A DNA stretch of 64,000 nt. It comes from Saitoella complicata NRRL Y-17804 (lineage: Eukaryota; Ascomycota; Saitoellomycetes; Saitoellales; Saitoellaceae). The stretch spans positions 124,001-188,000 of the forward strand of contig NW_017567015.1 of assembly GCF_001661265.1 (NCBI RefSeq), given 5' to 3'. Position 1 is the first letter of the stretch. Every line of letters starts with the position of its first letter. Under the pieces are notes generated by a model. The model saw only the letters and a list, made by a program, of their open reading frames with translations, did no database searches and was not told the DNA's origin. Positions 1 to 12,045 of the stretch are shown piece after piece. The position numbers were made by a program, and so were the translations under genes.

Positions 1-381
1 GGGGAATTCGTCAAAGGACCCGTTTTTGTACACGATTACCCAGCCTCCCTAAAACCGTTCTACATGCTTCCCTCACTGCCCTCAAACACCGTGTCTGAGG
101 GAGCAACGGTCGCGTGCTTTGACCTTCTCGTCCCCGAGATGGGAGAGTTGGTTGGTGGATCACTTCGTCAACACGATGCCGCCGCCCTTGAGTCACAGAT
201 TGAGAAAGCTGGAATGAAGGCGGAGGAGATGGCGTGGTATGTGGAGTTGAGGAAGTGGGGGAGTGTCCCGCATGGTGGGTTTGGGATGGGTTTTGATCGG
301 TTTTTGGCGTATCTTGGAGGTGTGGAGAATTTGAGGGAGGTTGTTGCGTTTCCGAGGTGGGCGAAGCATTGTAAGTTCTAG
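1..381 (+). CDS. Asparaginyl-tRNA synthetase, mitochondrial type (3' part only)
   Basis: The window opens inside this gene, and the last 126 codons are read without interruption from base 1. The piece is the end of a class II aminoacyl-tRNA synthetase core. It holds motif 3 in the form GFGMGFDRFLAYLGG near residue 98, preceded by VPHGG, and ends with a FPRW segment. These are typical of AsnRS, which joins Asn to tRNA-Asn. The short C-terminus (FPRWAKHCKF) fits the mitochondrial (Slm5-like) enzyme better than the cytosolic one, which I infer. The N-terminal OB-fold and motifs 1 and 2 lie outside. The gene converges on the calcipressin gene. Confidence 0.85.
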   Translation, partial: GEFVKGPVFVHDYPASLKPFYMLPSLPSNTVSEGATVACFDLLVPEMGELVGGSLRQHDAAALESQIEKAGMKAEEMAWYVELRKWGSVPHGGFGMGFDRFLAYLGGVENLREVVAFPRWAKHCKF

Positions 382-636
382 GCGTGGAATGGAACCCGGA
401 GGGAAGGTGAGGGAGTGGTTGTTGCGGTTTTGGTGTCTAAGCATATAGAAGCGGAGACGTATTGATGGGGGCATAGAGACATAGATGCCTCATAGAACAG
501 TACCAGTAACCATGCTTGCATACTCCCACCCCATGGAATCAAAAAAGAAAACGAAAGAAAACGCCATGATAACACGAAAACCCGGGGCCCCCCCTAACCC
601 CAACCTCACACGCATCCAACTCACTCACACGCCAAC

Positions 637-1578
637 TCACATAAACTCAACCGGCGGCCGACTCGTCCTAACCTTCTCCACACTCTCCCCCTTCCCGCTA
701 GGCACCGGTGTAGGAATCCTTAACACGAAGCCTTCGTCATTGTCGGACGCAGACCCAGATGCAGTTTTGCCATCCCAGTCTTCGACGACGATACCGGGTT
801 GTTCACCATCCGGCTCGCGGAGTCTCAAAACCGGCGCCTCTTTCACTTCCTCCAGTCCGAGTCCCAATCCCAATCCCACGGTCTTGGTGTCGCCTTCGTC
901 GTCGGCAAACGAGTTCGCAGACGCCGAAGACTTAAACCTCGCCAGCGCAGCCAAGAGATCACCAGCATGGCTATCATGGTGCACATCCCTATTCGGCGCA
1001 TCCTCCTCCCTAGACGTCCACCCTACCGGCGGACTCGGCGGTGGACTAATCAAGAATTGTTTGTCGCGCCCGGGAACTTCGAGTTCGTCTTTGTGTGATG
1101 ATGGGGAGGAGGATGAATGGTGGTGGGTGAAGGGTGTGTGTTCGCCGTAGTAGACTCGGATGCGTTCACCGCCGACGACGTCCCCGTCCAACACCCCGCG
1201 CACCTTAGCCGCAGCTTCGACGCCTTCTTGTCCGGCTACTTCGGATTCGCCGGAGAAGACGACGACGATTCGACGGAAGCTGCGGATGGGGGCCCAGGTC
1301 TCCAGTTTCCCGTCTGCAGCAGCCAATTCCTCGACTAAACTCCGTAACGCCGTCAAGTGTGCGGAATCGAAGACTTCGGGTGCGAGGTTAGTGAGGAGGA
1401 GCGTATTCGTGGGAGCAGAGGGTGGGATATATGCCGGGATTGAGGATAGATCGAGGGAGAGGGAGAGTGACAGTGGGTTCGACATCGTCCGGCGGCGGGA
1501 GAGGGAGCCGGGTGCGCTTGTTGTTGTTGTACTCGAGGAGCGGGAAAGAGGCGGAGTTGATGCTGAATCTGAAATCAT
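637..1578 (-). CDS. Calcipressin / regulator of calcineurin (RCAN)
   Basis: A 313-residue single-exon protein that binds and modulates the phosphatase calcineurin. The open frame runs much further upstream, but the ATG at 1578 gives a sensible start and leaves 159 bp to the divergent ATE1 gene. Residues about 57-145 form the RRM-like domain (NTLLLTNLAP to IRVYYGEHTPF). The family signature FLISPPPSPPVGW lies at about 175-187 and carries the SP phosphosites of the RCAN family. PGIVVED near residue 270 looks like a PxIxIT calcineurin-docking motif. The low-complexity Ser/Thr N-terminus and linker are normal for fungal RCANs. Confidence 0.9.
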   Translation of the reverse strand: MISDSASTPPLSRSSSTTTTSAPGSLSRRRTMSNPLSLSLSLDLSSIPAYIPPSAPTNTLLLTNLAPEVFDSAHLTALRSLVEELAAADGKLETWAPIRSFRRIVVVFSGESEVAGQEGVEAAAKVRGVLDGDVVGGERIRVYYGEHTPFTHHHSSSSPSSHKDELEVPGRDKQFLISPPPSPPVGWTSREEDAPNRDVHHDSHAGDLLAALARFKSSASANSFADDEGDTKTVGLGLGLGLEEVKEAPVLRLREPDGEQPGIVVEDWDGKTASGSASDNDEGFVLRIPTPVPSGKGESVEKVRTSRPPVEFM

Positions 1579-1611
1579 TGTAGGGGATGTATGCTGGTTG
1601 ATTGGGAGTGA

Positions 1612-3274
<1,663 letters not shown>

Positions 3275-3780
3275 TGGGGGGGTTATGGGGGGTTGTGGGG
3301 GGTTAGGGGGTTGTGGGTGTGGGTGTGGGTGCTCTGGTGCATGAGGCAAGCAAGGTAGAGAGGTTGATGAAGACCATATGAGCGATACCATGACATGATG
3401 GGCAAATTGTTGCAGACCTAATAGCAGGTGCGTATCTTACACGATCATCTCTGATGTTCGTGAGAAACCCCGTTCAAGAATATAGCCGCATTCGCATTAT
3501 GTAGAGGATGGAAAATGGGCAGGAGAAAGCCCGAACAAAGATGCCTGAAAGTTGAGATGCTTCGTCCATTTTATTGCTCTTCCCTCCTTCACAAGCTAAA
3601 AAGCCCGTGCAAACCAACATGCAACGAAAAGTTCCCATAAATCCATATCTACGCCCCAGGGTATCTTACACCATCGACACCAAGAACAAAAGAAATTCTA
3701 GCCCAATATGCACGCCATCCTACCGATCCCTCCTTCCTTCTTCTTGCCTTCATTGCAATTTATGTTATCGTACCTCACTC
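3275..3780. other. Convergent 3' region of ATE1 and Nudix genes; G-run tract
   Basis: 506 bp between two stop codons facing each other; no gene seen. The ATE1 side begins with a dense series of G-runs (3276-3329) that includes GGTTAGGGGG. The rest is ordinary sequence that presumably holds both 3' UTRs. I find no tRNA or repeat. Confidence 0.7.
3276..3329 (+). repeat. G-run tract with telomere-like TTAGGG, G-quadruplex candidate
   Basis: Starts one base after the ATE1 stop codon (3272-3274). Runs of 7, 6, 6, 5, 3, 3 and 3 G are separated by 3-5 nt spacers (TTAT, TTGT, TTA, TTGT, TGT). It satisfies the usual four-run G-quadruplex rule several times over on the coding strand. It also contains one GGTTAGGG, the common fungal telomere unit. 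It is too irregular to be called an interstitial telomere array. Confidence 0.75.
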
Positions 3781-4393
3781 TCACGCCGCCTCCGTGGTCT
3801 TCTTGCTCAAGTTTTCCCAAGCCGTACTTCTCTCCAATGCCCTAACCAACTCAGGCCTCCACTGTAATGCCTCCCGTGCTTGCTCAACACTCATCCAAAC
3901 CCTCGACCGCTCATTTGATTCCGGAAATTCGGTACATTCCTCACCAACCGCACACTCAAAAAACCAATACTCAGCCCTCGGAATATGATCATCTCCATCC
4001 TTCAAATGCTTCGCCCGTCTCGCATCCTCGATCGTGCCGAGAGAACGAACGATCCTGCAATCTCTGATTCCGGATTCCTCCCACGCTTCCCGGAGGGCTG
4101 CAGATTCGGGCGTTGCTTCATCGGTTTCCCAGCCGCCTTTGGGGAGGACGTAGCGGTTTGGGTGAGAGGCGGAGGTGACGAGCATCACCTCTGTCGGATT
4201 TGGGTGGGGTCTCGTCGCGACGACTCCGGCGACTAATCTTGCTCCTGTATCGGCGGAATATCCTATCCGTCATATCACCATCAATATTTTTGGTTTGTTA
4301 AGGCAGGGGGGAAAAGTGGGATATACGTTGTTTTGTCCGCCCAACCCGCGAGGTCGCTTCCAGAGCGACAACAGGAGTCTCCGTCATTGTCAT
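3781..4393 (-). CDS. Nudix hydrolase, diphosphoinositol polyphosphate phosphohydrolase type
   Basis: Likely hydrolyses diphosphoinositol polyphosphates and diadenosine polyphosphates (Aps1/Ddp1 family). Exons 4327-4393 and 3781-4262 (64 nt intron, donor GTATAT) give 182 residues. The Nudix box spans residues 65-88, GGWETDEA to REAWEESGI. It has the one-residue longer spacing also found in yeast Ddp1. It is preceded by the RLVAGVVATR strand and VLPKGG. The TMTETP start and SRVGRTKQRYSADTGARLV are as in fungal members. The gene is head-to-head with RFC5. Confidence 0.88.
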
Positions 4394-4709
4394 AGTAGTC
4401 GAAGAAGGCTTTGGAGGTGTGTTATGAGCGCGCTGTGCGCTCGGTGTTGACCGAGGGAGAGGTGGTGGACCCTGAGGTTCCGCGTGCGTTGAGCCCGAGC
4501 TGCCGTACCCTCAGAAACTGGTTGCTCCGGGGACCGCCGGTTCGGGGACAGGAGGGGTGGGAGTCGAGGAAAGTGTTTTATATATTTGTTCGAGTATTCT
4601 GAACCTTCTCTTCTGTGTCTTTCTCCAGGATGTCAACGCGTGCCTTAATTCACGTCTCTCTCACACGTCGTCGCGTCTCCAGCGTTCGAAGCAACCACCC
4701 ACCCTTACC
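4394..4709. other. Divergent promoter region, Nudix / RFC5
   Basis: 316 bp between two start codons. It contains one perfect MluI cell-cycle box (ACGCGT, 4636-4641), 68 bp before the RFC5 start, and an ACGCGA-like core (reverse strand, near 4670). I see no other element that I can name. Confidence 0.55.
4636..4641. promoter_or_regulatory. MCB-like ACGCGT upstream of RFC5
   Basis: A perfect ACGCGT 68 bp upstream of the RFC5 ATG. ACGCGT is the known MBF (Mbp1/Res-Cdc10) target in fungal G1/S genes, which include replication factors. The site is seen; its use is inferred. Six-base matches also occur by chance. Confidence 0.45.
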
Positions 4710-5839
4710 ATGTCTCTCTGGGTTGATAAACACCGTCCTCGCTCCCTCCAGAACCTGCATTACCACAAAGACCTCTCTGACCGCCTCGCCGCCCTTGCTT
4801 CCAACCCAGACTTCCCACATCTTCTCGTCTATGGCCCATCAGGAGCCGGGAAGAAGACGAGAATCGTTGCGACGCTGAAGGAGCTGTACGGACCGGGTGT
4901 TGAGAAGTTGAAGATCGATCAGAGGATTTTCGTTACGCCAAGTAACAGGAAGTTGGAAGTGAATATCGTGTCGTCTGTCTACCATCAGGAAATCACACCG
5001 AGTGATGTGGGCAATTATGACAGAGTTGTCGTACAAGATCTGCTGAAGGAGGTCGCTCAGACACAGCAAGTCGATCTTTCTGCCAAGCAGCGCTTCAAGG
5101 GTATGTCTTATCGAGCTTACCGCGCTCTACGTTTATACTGACAAGATTCACAGTCGTCGTCATCAACGAAGCCGACGCCCTAACCCGCGAAGCGCAAGCA
5201 GCCCTCCGCCGCACAATGGAAAAATACACCCCAAACCTCCGGCTAATCCTCCTCTGCAACTCAACCTCCAAAATCATCTCTCCAATTCGTTCCCGGTGTC
5301 TTCTCATCCGCGTCGCAGCCCCATCCCACGACGAGATTGTCGGCGTACTACGACATGTCGCCGAGATGGAGCGGGTCGAAGTGGGGGAAGGATTGTTGAG
5401 GAAGGTTGCGGAGGAGAGTGGGAGAAATTTGAGAAGGGCGGTGTTGATGTTGGAGGCGGCGTATGCGCAGAGTCCGGGTGGGGGGGCGTTGACGGATGCG
5501 AATGCGGTGTTGACGAAGCCGGATTGGGAGTTGTTCATTGCGAGTGTTGCGTCGTCAATTTTGGCGGAGCAGTCTCCTTCCCGTCTGTTATCGGTTCGTG
5601 CGCAGCTTTATGACCTGCTGACACACTGTATCCCGGCATCTACTATCCTGAAGACGCTGCTACTGAGACTCCTTGAGGGTTTGGATGAGGAGCTGAAAGT
5701 GGAGGTGGTCAAGTGGGCTGCTTTTTACGAGCATAGACTGAGGCTGGGAAACAAGGCCATCTTTCACTTGGAGGCGTTCGTAGCGAGGGTCATGAGGATC
5801 CAGGCAGGGTACTTGATGGGATTCGGCGATGATTTCTAG
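4710..5839 (+). CDS. RFC5: Replication factor C small subunit (budding yeast Rfc5, fission yeast Rfc3)
   Basis: One of the four small subunits of the clamp loader that opens PCNA in replication. Exons 4710-5100 and 5154-5839 (53 nt intron, donor GTATGT) give 358 residues. It starts MSLWVDKHRPRSL as in the family. The P-loop GPSGAGKKT lies near residues 48-56. Next come VTPSNRKLEVNIVSS, EITPSDVGNYDR, a Walker B-like VVVINEAD and the IRSRCLLIR arginine-finger segment. The last third is the collar domain, ending LGNKAIFHLEAFVARVM. The altered Walker B (NEAD) is usual for this subunit. RFC1 lies 8 kb away. Confidence 0.96.
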
Positions 5840-7301
5840 ATGATACGAAGATGCGATCGAGGAGATCTTTTAGCTATCTTGTTGAACGAGATTATACCCA
5901 GGAATACGACATCTTCCCATCCTACGAACTCCCGTCTCTGCCACCGTGAGTGTTCGCCACGTCACCCAACCATCACCAGAGTCCATCGTTGCTAACGATG
6001 ATTGGTACACCTCTCGAAACCTATTCTGTTGATCCTCTGCGTGTGGCATTGTTCTGATCTGTCCATCGAATTCTTGGCTGGCGTGGGAAACCAACCCCAT
6101 TGATACGGCGAAGAACAATTGCAGCACGAAGCGAAAGGTACTTATACTTGTACCCGGACAGGACCAAGCTCGCAGCTCGCGAACGTGACCTCCCGTGAAC
6201 CGGGATCACGGTGGTTGGCATCGCCGCTAGAAAAGTGCCAGCAATCCTCGACGCCCCGAAAGACTGGACCCGCCCGTACACTTTGAAGCGAGCTGCAATC
6301 ACCGATATGGTAATCTGAGGACGCATCTGCTTGCCTGGGCCTCGTAGCGCGGCCTTCAATCATCGTGTAGGCCAGTACTGGCCAGTCGATGCCGAACGCC
6401 TTTCTCCGTCACAGACGCAGCACATTCGCTGCTCCCATAGCATGCACCAGCTCAGCTTGTTCGTGCGCAAGGACAGACCATTGTCGTCTTCCTGCCCAAC
6501 TCCGTTGCGGGCACGTCAGTCCATCTTCGTTTCCCTCGTACTGCGCTTCTACGAGTACCACACCGTGCAACAGTTCCCGTCTGGCTTCAGCACAGTCAAG
6601 TCCCGTCTTTCGCGCTCACGGCCATCGTATACTTGGACGACCGCTTTGCTACGAGCTGCGTTGCAGCCGGTGCTCATTGGCAAACTTCCACTTCGCGCAC
6701 ATCCTTCTCTCAAACTGCTCCATCGTAAGCCATAAATGCGTCCACCGCTTTACTCCCGTAAACCCCCCAGTTACCGGGATCATATTCCCTAAGCGACCCG
6801 ATTGTCCCCACCCAAGTCCCACAACCCCATAGCCACCCATCCAATGTCCGTCTTCGCCTGCTCCCGAACGCGTAGGTCAATCGCGGTGGTATGTGCCATG
6901 TTGTGACCGCGCAATCGCAGCGACAAAGGTGGGATGCACAGGTACTTATATAGATGTTCCGCCGGGTAAATCATCCGTGCGGGGTTAATCGGTTAAAAAC
7001 ACACGCACACGCATACATGACCGTGCCGTCCCCGCACGATGGGAAGACGTAGGAGCTGCGTGAACGAAACCTTGAGATAGTGGTTTTTTGTCCGGCGCGT
7101 TGTATTTCCCGCGGGAGAAAGACGTCGATAGAGTCGTGCTCCGTAGATTCGAATTTCGCCGTGTAGCCCTCCCCTCAAAATCATCGGAGGCGTCATCGAT
7201 ACATGATCTGTCAGGTCCTGAATGAACAGACCGATCAACATGCCGAACCTATATCTCGTACGCTGCAACGCGCGGCTGTCTTGAATACATCCGTGATAAT
7301 A
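5840..7301. other. 1.46 kb stretch without a recognisable gene
   Basis: Lies between the convergent RFC5 and BLOC1S2-like genes. Short open frames occur in several frames on both strands, but none has a start, length and motif I can defend. A perfect 14-bp palindrome, GGCCAGTACTGGCC, sits at 6370-6383. A CA-rich tract is near 6999-7016. The length is unusual for this dense window. It could hold long UTRs, a noncoding RNA or a decayed sequence. Confidence 0.6.
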
Positions 7302-7753
7302 TTACTTGAAGAGTCGCCGGCACTTGATCTCTGTTTGGTCATTAGCACCTGTTTCCACGAAATGAACCAAGCCAAGGCCCAAACCTAGTTCTCCTGACCA
7401 CTCATCCAGCTCCTTCGCAACACCCTCCAACTCCTTTACTTGTTTCGACACTTCATCCACCTGCTCAACGTACTTTTTGATATCCTTATCTGTGCGCCCG
7501 GATCAGCTACATTGTGTCACCAATGAGAAGGTTCTGAAAATCCACATTGTTCCTGCAAAAATTCCGAATCGGTCCTTAATCCTTCCGCCGCATTAGCCAT
7601 CCCTCTATACCGTTCAGCCGCGGCGTGGTTCATCTCAGTAAGGAGCTCGAAGTCAGAGAGGGCGAGGTCTGTGTCGGATTGAAGGGCATCTTGCAGGGAT
7701 TCCAAGGCATTTCTGATGAGATGGGTTGTTTTGGCGGATTGGGAGGAAGACAT
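7302..7753 (-). CDS. BLOC-1 subunit 2-like protein
   Basis: Exons 7546-7753 and 7302-7489 (56 nt intron with a GCTGATC branch site) give 131 residues. The core reads FELLTEMNHAAAERY, then FLQEQYKDIKKYVEQVDEV joined across the intron, and ends in a heptad-like helix to DEWSGEL. It matches the BLOC1S2 pattern: an MN-x(5)-Y segment followed by a long coiled coil ending near YSK/EWS. BLOC-1 acts in endosome sorting. In fungi the subunits are small and poorly conserved, so the family call is from pattern only. The 3' end (GLGLGLVHFVE onward) could alternatively be intronic or out of frame. It diverges from Mge1. Confidence 0.6.
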
Positions 7754-8122
7754 CAAGTGGCTATAGAAGGAGAGGGTTGGTTGAGCGACGGGCCGGTGTG
7801 AATGCTGGGGTTTGGTTACCAGTCTCGGCTGGGGTACGCAGGCACTATCGGGATGAAGGCCAAGGAAGTCCAGAAAAAACGGAGAGAGAGAAAAGCAGCA
7901 GCATTTATCGTCGAAAAGTACGCATCCATCCCCATAATTCCCCTCCTTCTCCTCGTTCAATTCAGCCGGTTTTCGGCGGGCTGTCCGACGACTACGCAGG
8001 CACGCCCCCTAAAGAAAGTTCGGGGGCCGGTCGCAAATTCAGTCAGCAACCAACGGAAAGGCAATCGATCTCGACCCAGCTGTTCGCCATCCATCGCATC
8101 GATCCTCTATACAAACCACAAC
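7754..8122. other. Divergent promoter region, BLOC1S2-like / Mge1
   Basis: 369 bp between two start codons. I see no named element. The part next to Mge1 holds pyrimidine-rich sequence (7938-7965) that may be 5' UTR. Confidence 0.5.
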
Positions 8123-8830
8123 ATGTTGACCAGATCATTCACCCGAGCACTCACCGGCACTGCCCGCACCGCTCCCGTACGTGCGCCTCTCGTCGCCGCT
8201 CGCCACTCCAGATACTACTCCGAGCAGAAGCCCGCAGAGGAGGCGGCAAAGGAGGAGACTCCCGCTGCTGAGGGCGCGAAGGCGGAGGGTGCCCCTACCG
8301 TTGACCCTAAGGATGAGCAGATCAAGGACTTGAAGGTGTGTAAACATGGGTGATGGGTTTGTGAAGCCTCGTACTGACATGATCACGCACAGGACAAACT
8401 TCTCCGCTCCGTCGCCGATTTCCGTAACCTCCAAGACCGAACAGCCCGCGACATGAAATCCGCAAAAGACTTCGCCATCCAAAAATTCGCAAAAGACCTC
8501 GTCGAATCCGTCGATAACTTTGAGCGCGCGCTCAACACCGTTCCCGTCGAGCACCGTACCGATTCCGCACGCAACAAGGAGTTGGTGGATTTGTATTCGG
8601 GGTTGAAGATGACCGAGGAGGTTATGATGAGGACGTTGGAGAGGCATGGCTTGGTTAGGTTTAATGGGTTGGAGGAGAAGTTTGATCCGAATATGCATGA
8701 GGCGTTGTTTGAGGTTCCTATGCCTGGAAAGGAGTCGGGGACTGTGTTCCACTGTGAGTCGCAGGGGTTCACCTTGAACGGACGCTGCTTGAGGCCTGCC
8801 AAGGTCGGAATTGTTAAGGGTGACGACTAG
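8123..8830 (+). CDS. MGE1: Mitochondrial GrpE homologue, nucleotide exchange factor of mtHsp70
   Basis: Releases ADP from mitochondrial Hsp70 (Ssc1) during protein import and folding in the matrix. Exons 8123-8335 and 8393-8830 (57 nt intron) give 216 residues. The N-terminus MLTRSFTRALTGTARTAP is an Arg-rich, acid-free presequence. An Ala/Glu-rich linker follows. The GrpE coiled coil has RSVADFRNLQDRT, FAKDLVESVDNFERAL and MTEEVMMRTLERHG. The beta-wing ends FDPNMHEALFEVP and GRCLRPAKVGIVKG. Both exons show the C-rich then G-rich switch. Confidence 0.96.
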
Positions 8831-9106
8831 ACAGGTAAAGAAGATGTGGATTGACGAAAATGATGATGTTGCATGGGCAAGAGTTGAGATAACAGCTTGA
8901 CAAAAGTTCAAAGGTTTCGTATTGGGTTCGTTGGGTCATTTGGGGTTCTCGGTGTATGATTAAGGGATTTTTCACTTCTCCTCTCTCAAGATAAGTTACA
9001 GGGCAGGTGTTGTTGCACGCATAGTCGTTAGGTGGGCAGTAATGCATCTTTTGCTTTCTCTAAGTTATCGTGACATCGCCAACTGCTTTCCCCCTGACGA
9101 AAGTGT

Positions 9107-10671
9107 CTACCTCAGGGTCACCTTCATCTCTTTCTCCAACGCCTGCCTCACCTTCTCCTGGATATTATCAACCTCCTCGTTCGTCAAACTCCTATCCATA
9201 CTCCTGTAGTTGATTCTGTAACACTTGCTCGACTTCTTCGTCTTCGGGTGCGTAAACTCGTCGATCAACTGTACGTCCTCCACGAGATCACCTCCGATCC
9301 CACGCACGATCTCCATCAAGTCGTTCTCATGGAACACCTGGCCATTCTGCATCTCACCCAACCCACCCGCTGCCGAAACACCCGCTGCGGGCTCCGTCGC
9401 CTGCGGCAGCCAAAATGCCACGTCTTTGTAACACGGCGGATACTTCGAATACGGGTTAAACCAACACACCCTACCCTCCCCAAACTGCTCCAAAAACCTC
9501 GCATCTCGCGTCCAAAACAACCTGATATCCGGAATCCCAAAAAGTACCATCGCAATTCTCTCCAACCCCAACCCGAACGCCCATCCCAATTTGGACTCAC
9601 ATGAAGGTGAGGCGGAGGATAGAACGGGATGTTGTACGACGCCGCAGCCGAGGAGTTCGAGCCATTGTCCGTCCCACCAGACTTCGAGTTCCCAGGAGGG
9701 AGAAGTAAATGGGAAATAAGCTTCGATCCACCGGATCTTCAAGGGTTCCTCTGTTGTTGAGGGGGTAAGGAGTCCCGCTTCGATTTTGGCTTGGCGCGCA
9801 CGGCCAAAGACTTCGGCTACGACACCTTCGAGGGTACGCTTCAGGTGTGCGGCGACGGCTTCGGCTTCGGGTGCGGAGTGGGTTGGTTGCAGCGGGTTAC
9901 GCTCGGCGTGATGAGGGGGATTTGGGTCTTCCACTGTGACGGAGAAAGTTGTGGGGGGGATGTTGTTGATATCCTCCGTGATTGCTGCGACCAATTCCTC
10001 CGATGAGGCGTAGGCTTTGCGGTCCCAGACTCGTGCACCCTCCATTTGGTGGAATACGGGATAGTGAGAGCGGTCGATTGCGTCGCGTCTGTACACGTCC
10101 GCCGAGATCAGGAAACCTGGTTTCTCCTCCTCCCGAAACATATCCGCCTGGTGTGCAGAGGTATGCGTTCTCAAAACCGTCTTCTCGTTGACATAATATG
10201 TATCCGTCTTGCTCCTCCCGGGATGATCCATTGGGAATCCCAACGAATCAAAGTTTTGGGCCGTGGAGACGATGGCGGGGAGGGTGTTGTGGCGGGCGTA
10301 GGTGGAAGAGGGGAAGCGGGATTCCACAATTGTACGGAGGATTCCGATGGGGTGGGAGGGTTGGAGGTGGAGTTTCCGGGGGAGGGCGGAGAGGATTTGG
10401 GGGGGTACGTTGGTCCAGGTGTCAGAGGGGTAGGATTTGTCGAAGATTGTGATGGAGTCGGGGTTGATCTTGAAGCACTCTGCAAAAGGCGAATCAGACA
10501 AAGCTTATGTGACGGTAGTGCGACTCATTACTGACCATCTGAAGACCCGGTCGAGGAATATCGCACGGTGATCCTGAATAATGGCCGAGACTTCAGTGAA
10601 GTGTAGACAGGTGTTCTGATCTGTAATCGTGCAGCACTGGACAGCAACGTCCGTCGCATTGTTGCTGACAT
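9107..10671 (-). CDS. MSF1: Phenylalanyl-tRNA synthetase, mitochondrial
   Basis: Monomeric class II synthetase that charges mitochondrial tRNA-Phe. Exons 10536-10671 and 9107-10479 (56 nt intron, donor GTCAGT) give 502 residues. The spliced N-terminus MSATMRRTLLSSAARLQIRT is a classic matrix presequence. A second in-frame ATG at 10659 is an alternative start. Seen in order: the HPIGILRTIVE helix, TSAHQADMF, motif 2 GFLISADVYRRDAIDRSHYP, motif 3 GWAFGLGLERIAMVLFGIPD, and the C-terminal ferredoxin-fold anticodon domain from YPPCYKDVAFWLP to the end. It shares a 349-bp divergent promoter with mitoribosomal uL16m. Confidence 0.95.
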
Positions 10672-11020
10672 CGCTGTCGATATCCTCAGGAGAGCACGGA
10701 GCGTGGATCAAGTGTTTTTGGTTCATCGCACCATCTCGAGATATTTCGGGCTTCTCCAGACTCTTCGGGCCCTGCAGCTGACCGGTGCAGCGCCGTCCAG
10801 CAGCGGATGTCCATGACCAGCATCATTTGGAATGCCAAAGAGATTTCAACCATGATAGATTCGACTTGCAACTCCGCTCCCACTCATGGTATTTCTCACC
10901 TTTGCTCCGTTTCTCTTGCAGAGTGCTCTCACTGCACCCGTCCTGACCCGCCCCCGCGGCCTGCATCTCACATCCAAAAATCCGCACGTCCAGTAAACCT
11001 CCAACATATCCAAATCAACA
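10672..11020. other. Divergent promoter region, mitochondrial PheRS / uL16m
   Basis: 349 bp between two start codons of mitochondrial translation genes. No element that I can name with confidence. Short open frames here are shadows. Confidence 0.5.
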
Positions 11021-11801
11021 ATGCTGCGATCAGCACGGTCACTACTTGCCTCGAGCCGTGCGGCCATCGCCGCTCCCTCTATGACCTGCCGAGGTTCGCG
11101 TCGTTGAAGTCTGTTCCCGTCAGTGGACTAACAGTAATTGAACAGGCATCTCCACCTCCCTCCTCCGCACCTCAACCCCCTCCATCCGTCCCACCGCATT
11201 CACCACCCCCAAGATTCAGACCAAGGTATCCGTCCGCCATGCCTCAACCTACACCCCCCGCCGCACCAAACACAAAAAGGCTCACAAAGGCCGCATCCCC
11301 GTCCGCATCGGCGGCTCCACAAAAGGCACAACAATCGTCTTTGGCGAATACGGCATCAGACTCATGTCCGAAGGCGAACGCATGACCGCAAAACAACTCC
11401 AAACAGCCGAAGCGATCATCAAACGAAAAATCAAGGTCGTCAAAGGCGCCCGAATCTTCCAACGCTTGCACACCGATTTACCCGTCTGTACCAAGGGAAA
11501 CGAAACACGTATGGGAAAGGGAAAGGGATCGTTTGATTATTGGGCGTGTCGTGTGCCGAGTGGGAAGATTCTGTTTGAGGTTGGTGGGGGCGGGATTCAG
11601 GAGCAGGTTGCGTTTGCGGCGTTGATGGAGGCTGCGCACAAGTTGCCTGGAAAGGTGGTTTTTGCGAGGAGGGGCGAGCCGCCGTATGCTGGGAGGAAGC
11701 CGGTTCAGGTTGCCAAGGCGGAGGATATTGTGGGCGCGAGTGATCCTGTGCCGGAGGGAGAGTTTGCTACGGCGCCGGTTGTTGGGCCTATTGCTGCTTA
11801 G
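11021..11801 (+). CDS. MRPL16: Mitochondrial ribosomal protein uL16m (L16)
   Basis: Large-subunit mitoribosome protein near the peptidyl transferase centre. Exons 11021-11093 and 11146-11801 (52 nt intron with a GGACTAACA branch site) give 242 residues. The presequence MLRSARSLLASSRAAIAAPS comes first. The mature L16 fold starts near YTPRRTKHKKAHKGRIPV and contains GEYGIRLMSEGERMTAKQL, KGNETRMGKGKGSFDYWA and KVVFARRG. Hand count of bases: at 11161-11220 C 32, G 5; at 11701-11760 C 11, G 27. This shows the composition switch inside one exon. Confidence 0.96.
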
Positions 11802-12045
11802 GCGGTTGTGATATAAAACATTAGACACAGATGTGCATGTTATGGGTTTTGAGGAAAGGGATTTAGGATAGTTGCGGTATGATTGGGTTCGGGAATAGGG
11901 TTCATCAGGCTTCTCTCTTGATCAAGCATCTGCTGTACATGAACGGCGCTTTTTCTCTTCGCATATGCCAGTATCATATTGTCTCTTGGAATCTCTTATG
12001 CACTCTCAGAATGACCCATACTCTTACACCTCTTCCATGGCTTTT

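Noticed and set aside
485-1150. 221-codon + frame over the calcipressin gene
   Set aside because: Antisense to a well-supported RCAN coding region; low-complexity shadow.
5870-6127. 85-codon minus frame with a hydrophobic start, like a small secreted protein
   Set aside because: The frame begins with GTG rather than ATG and has no clear upstream exon.
7140-7165. ATTCGAATC resembling a tRNA B box on the minus strand
   Set aside because: No A box or cloverleaf upstream of it.
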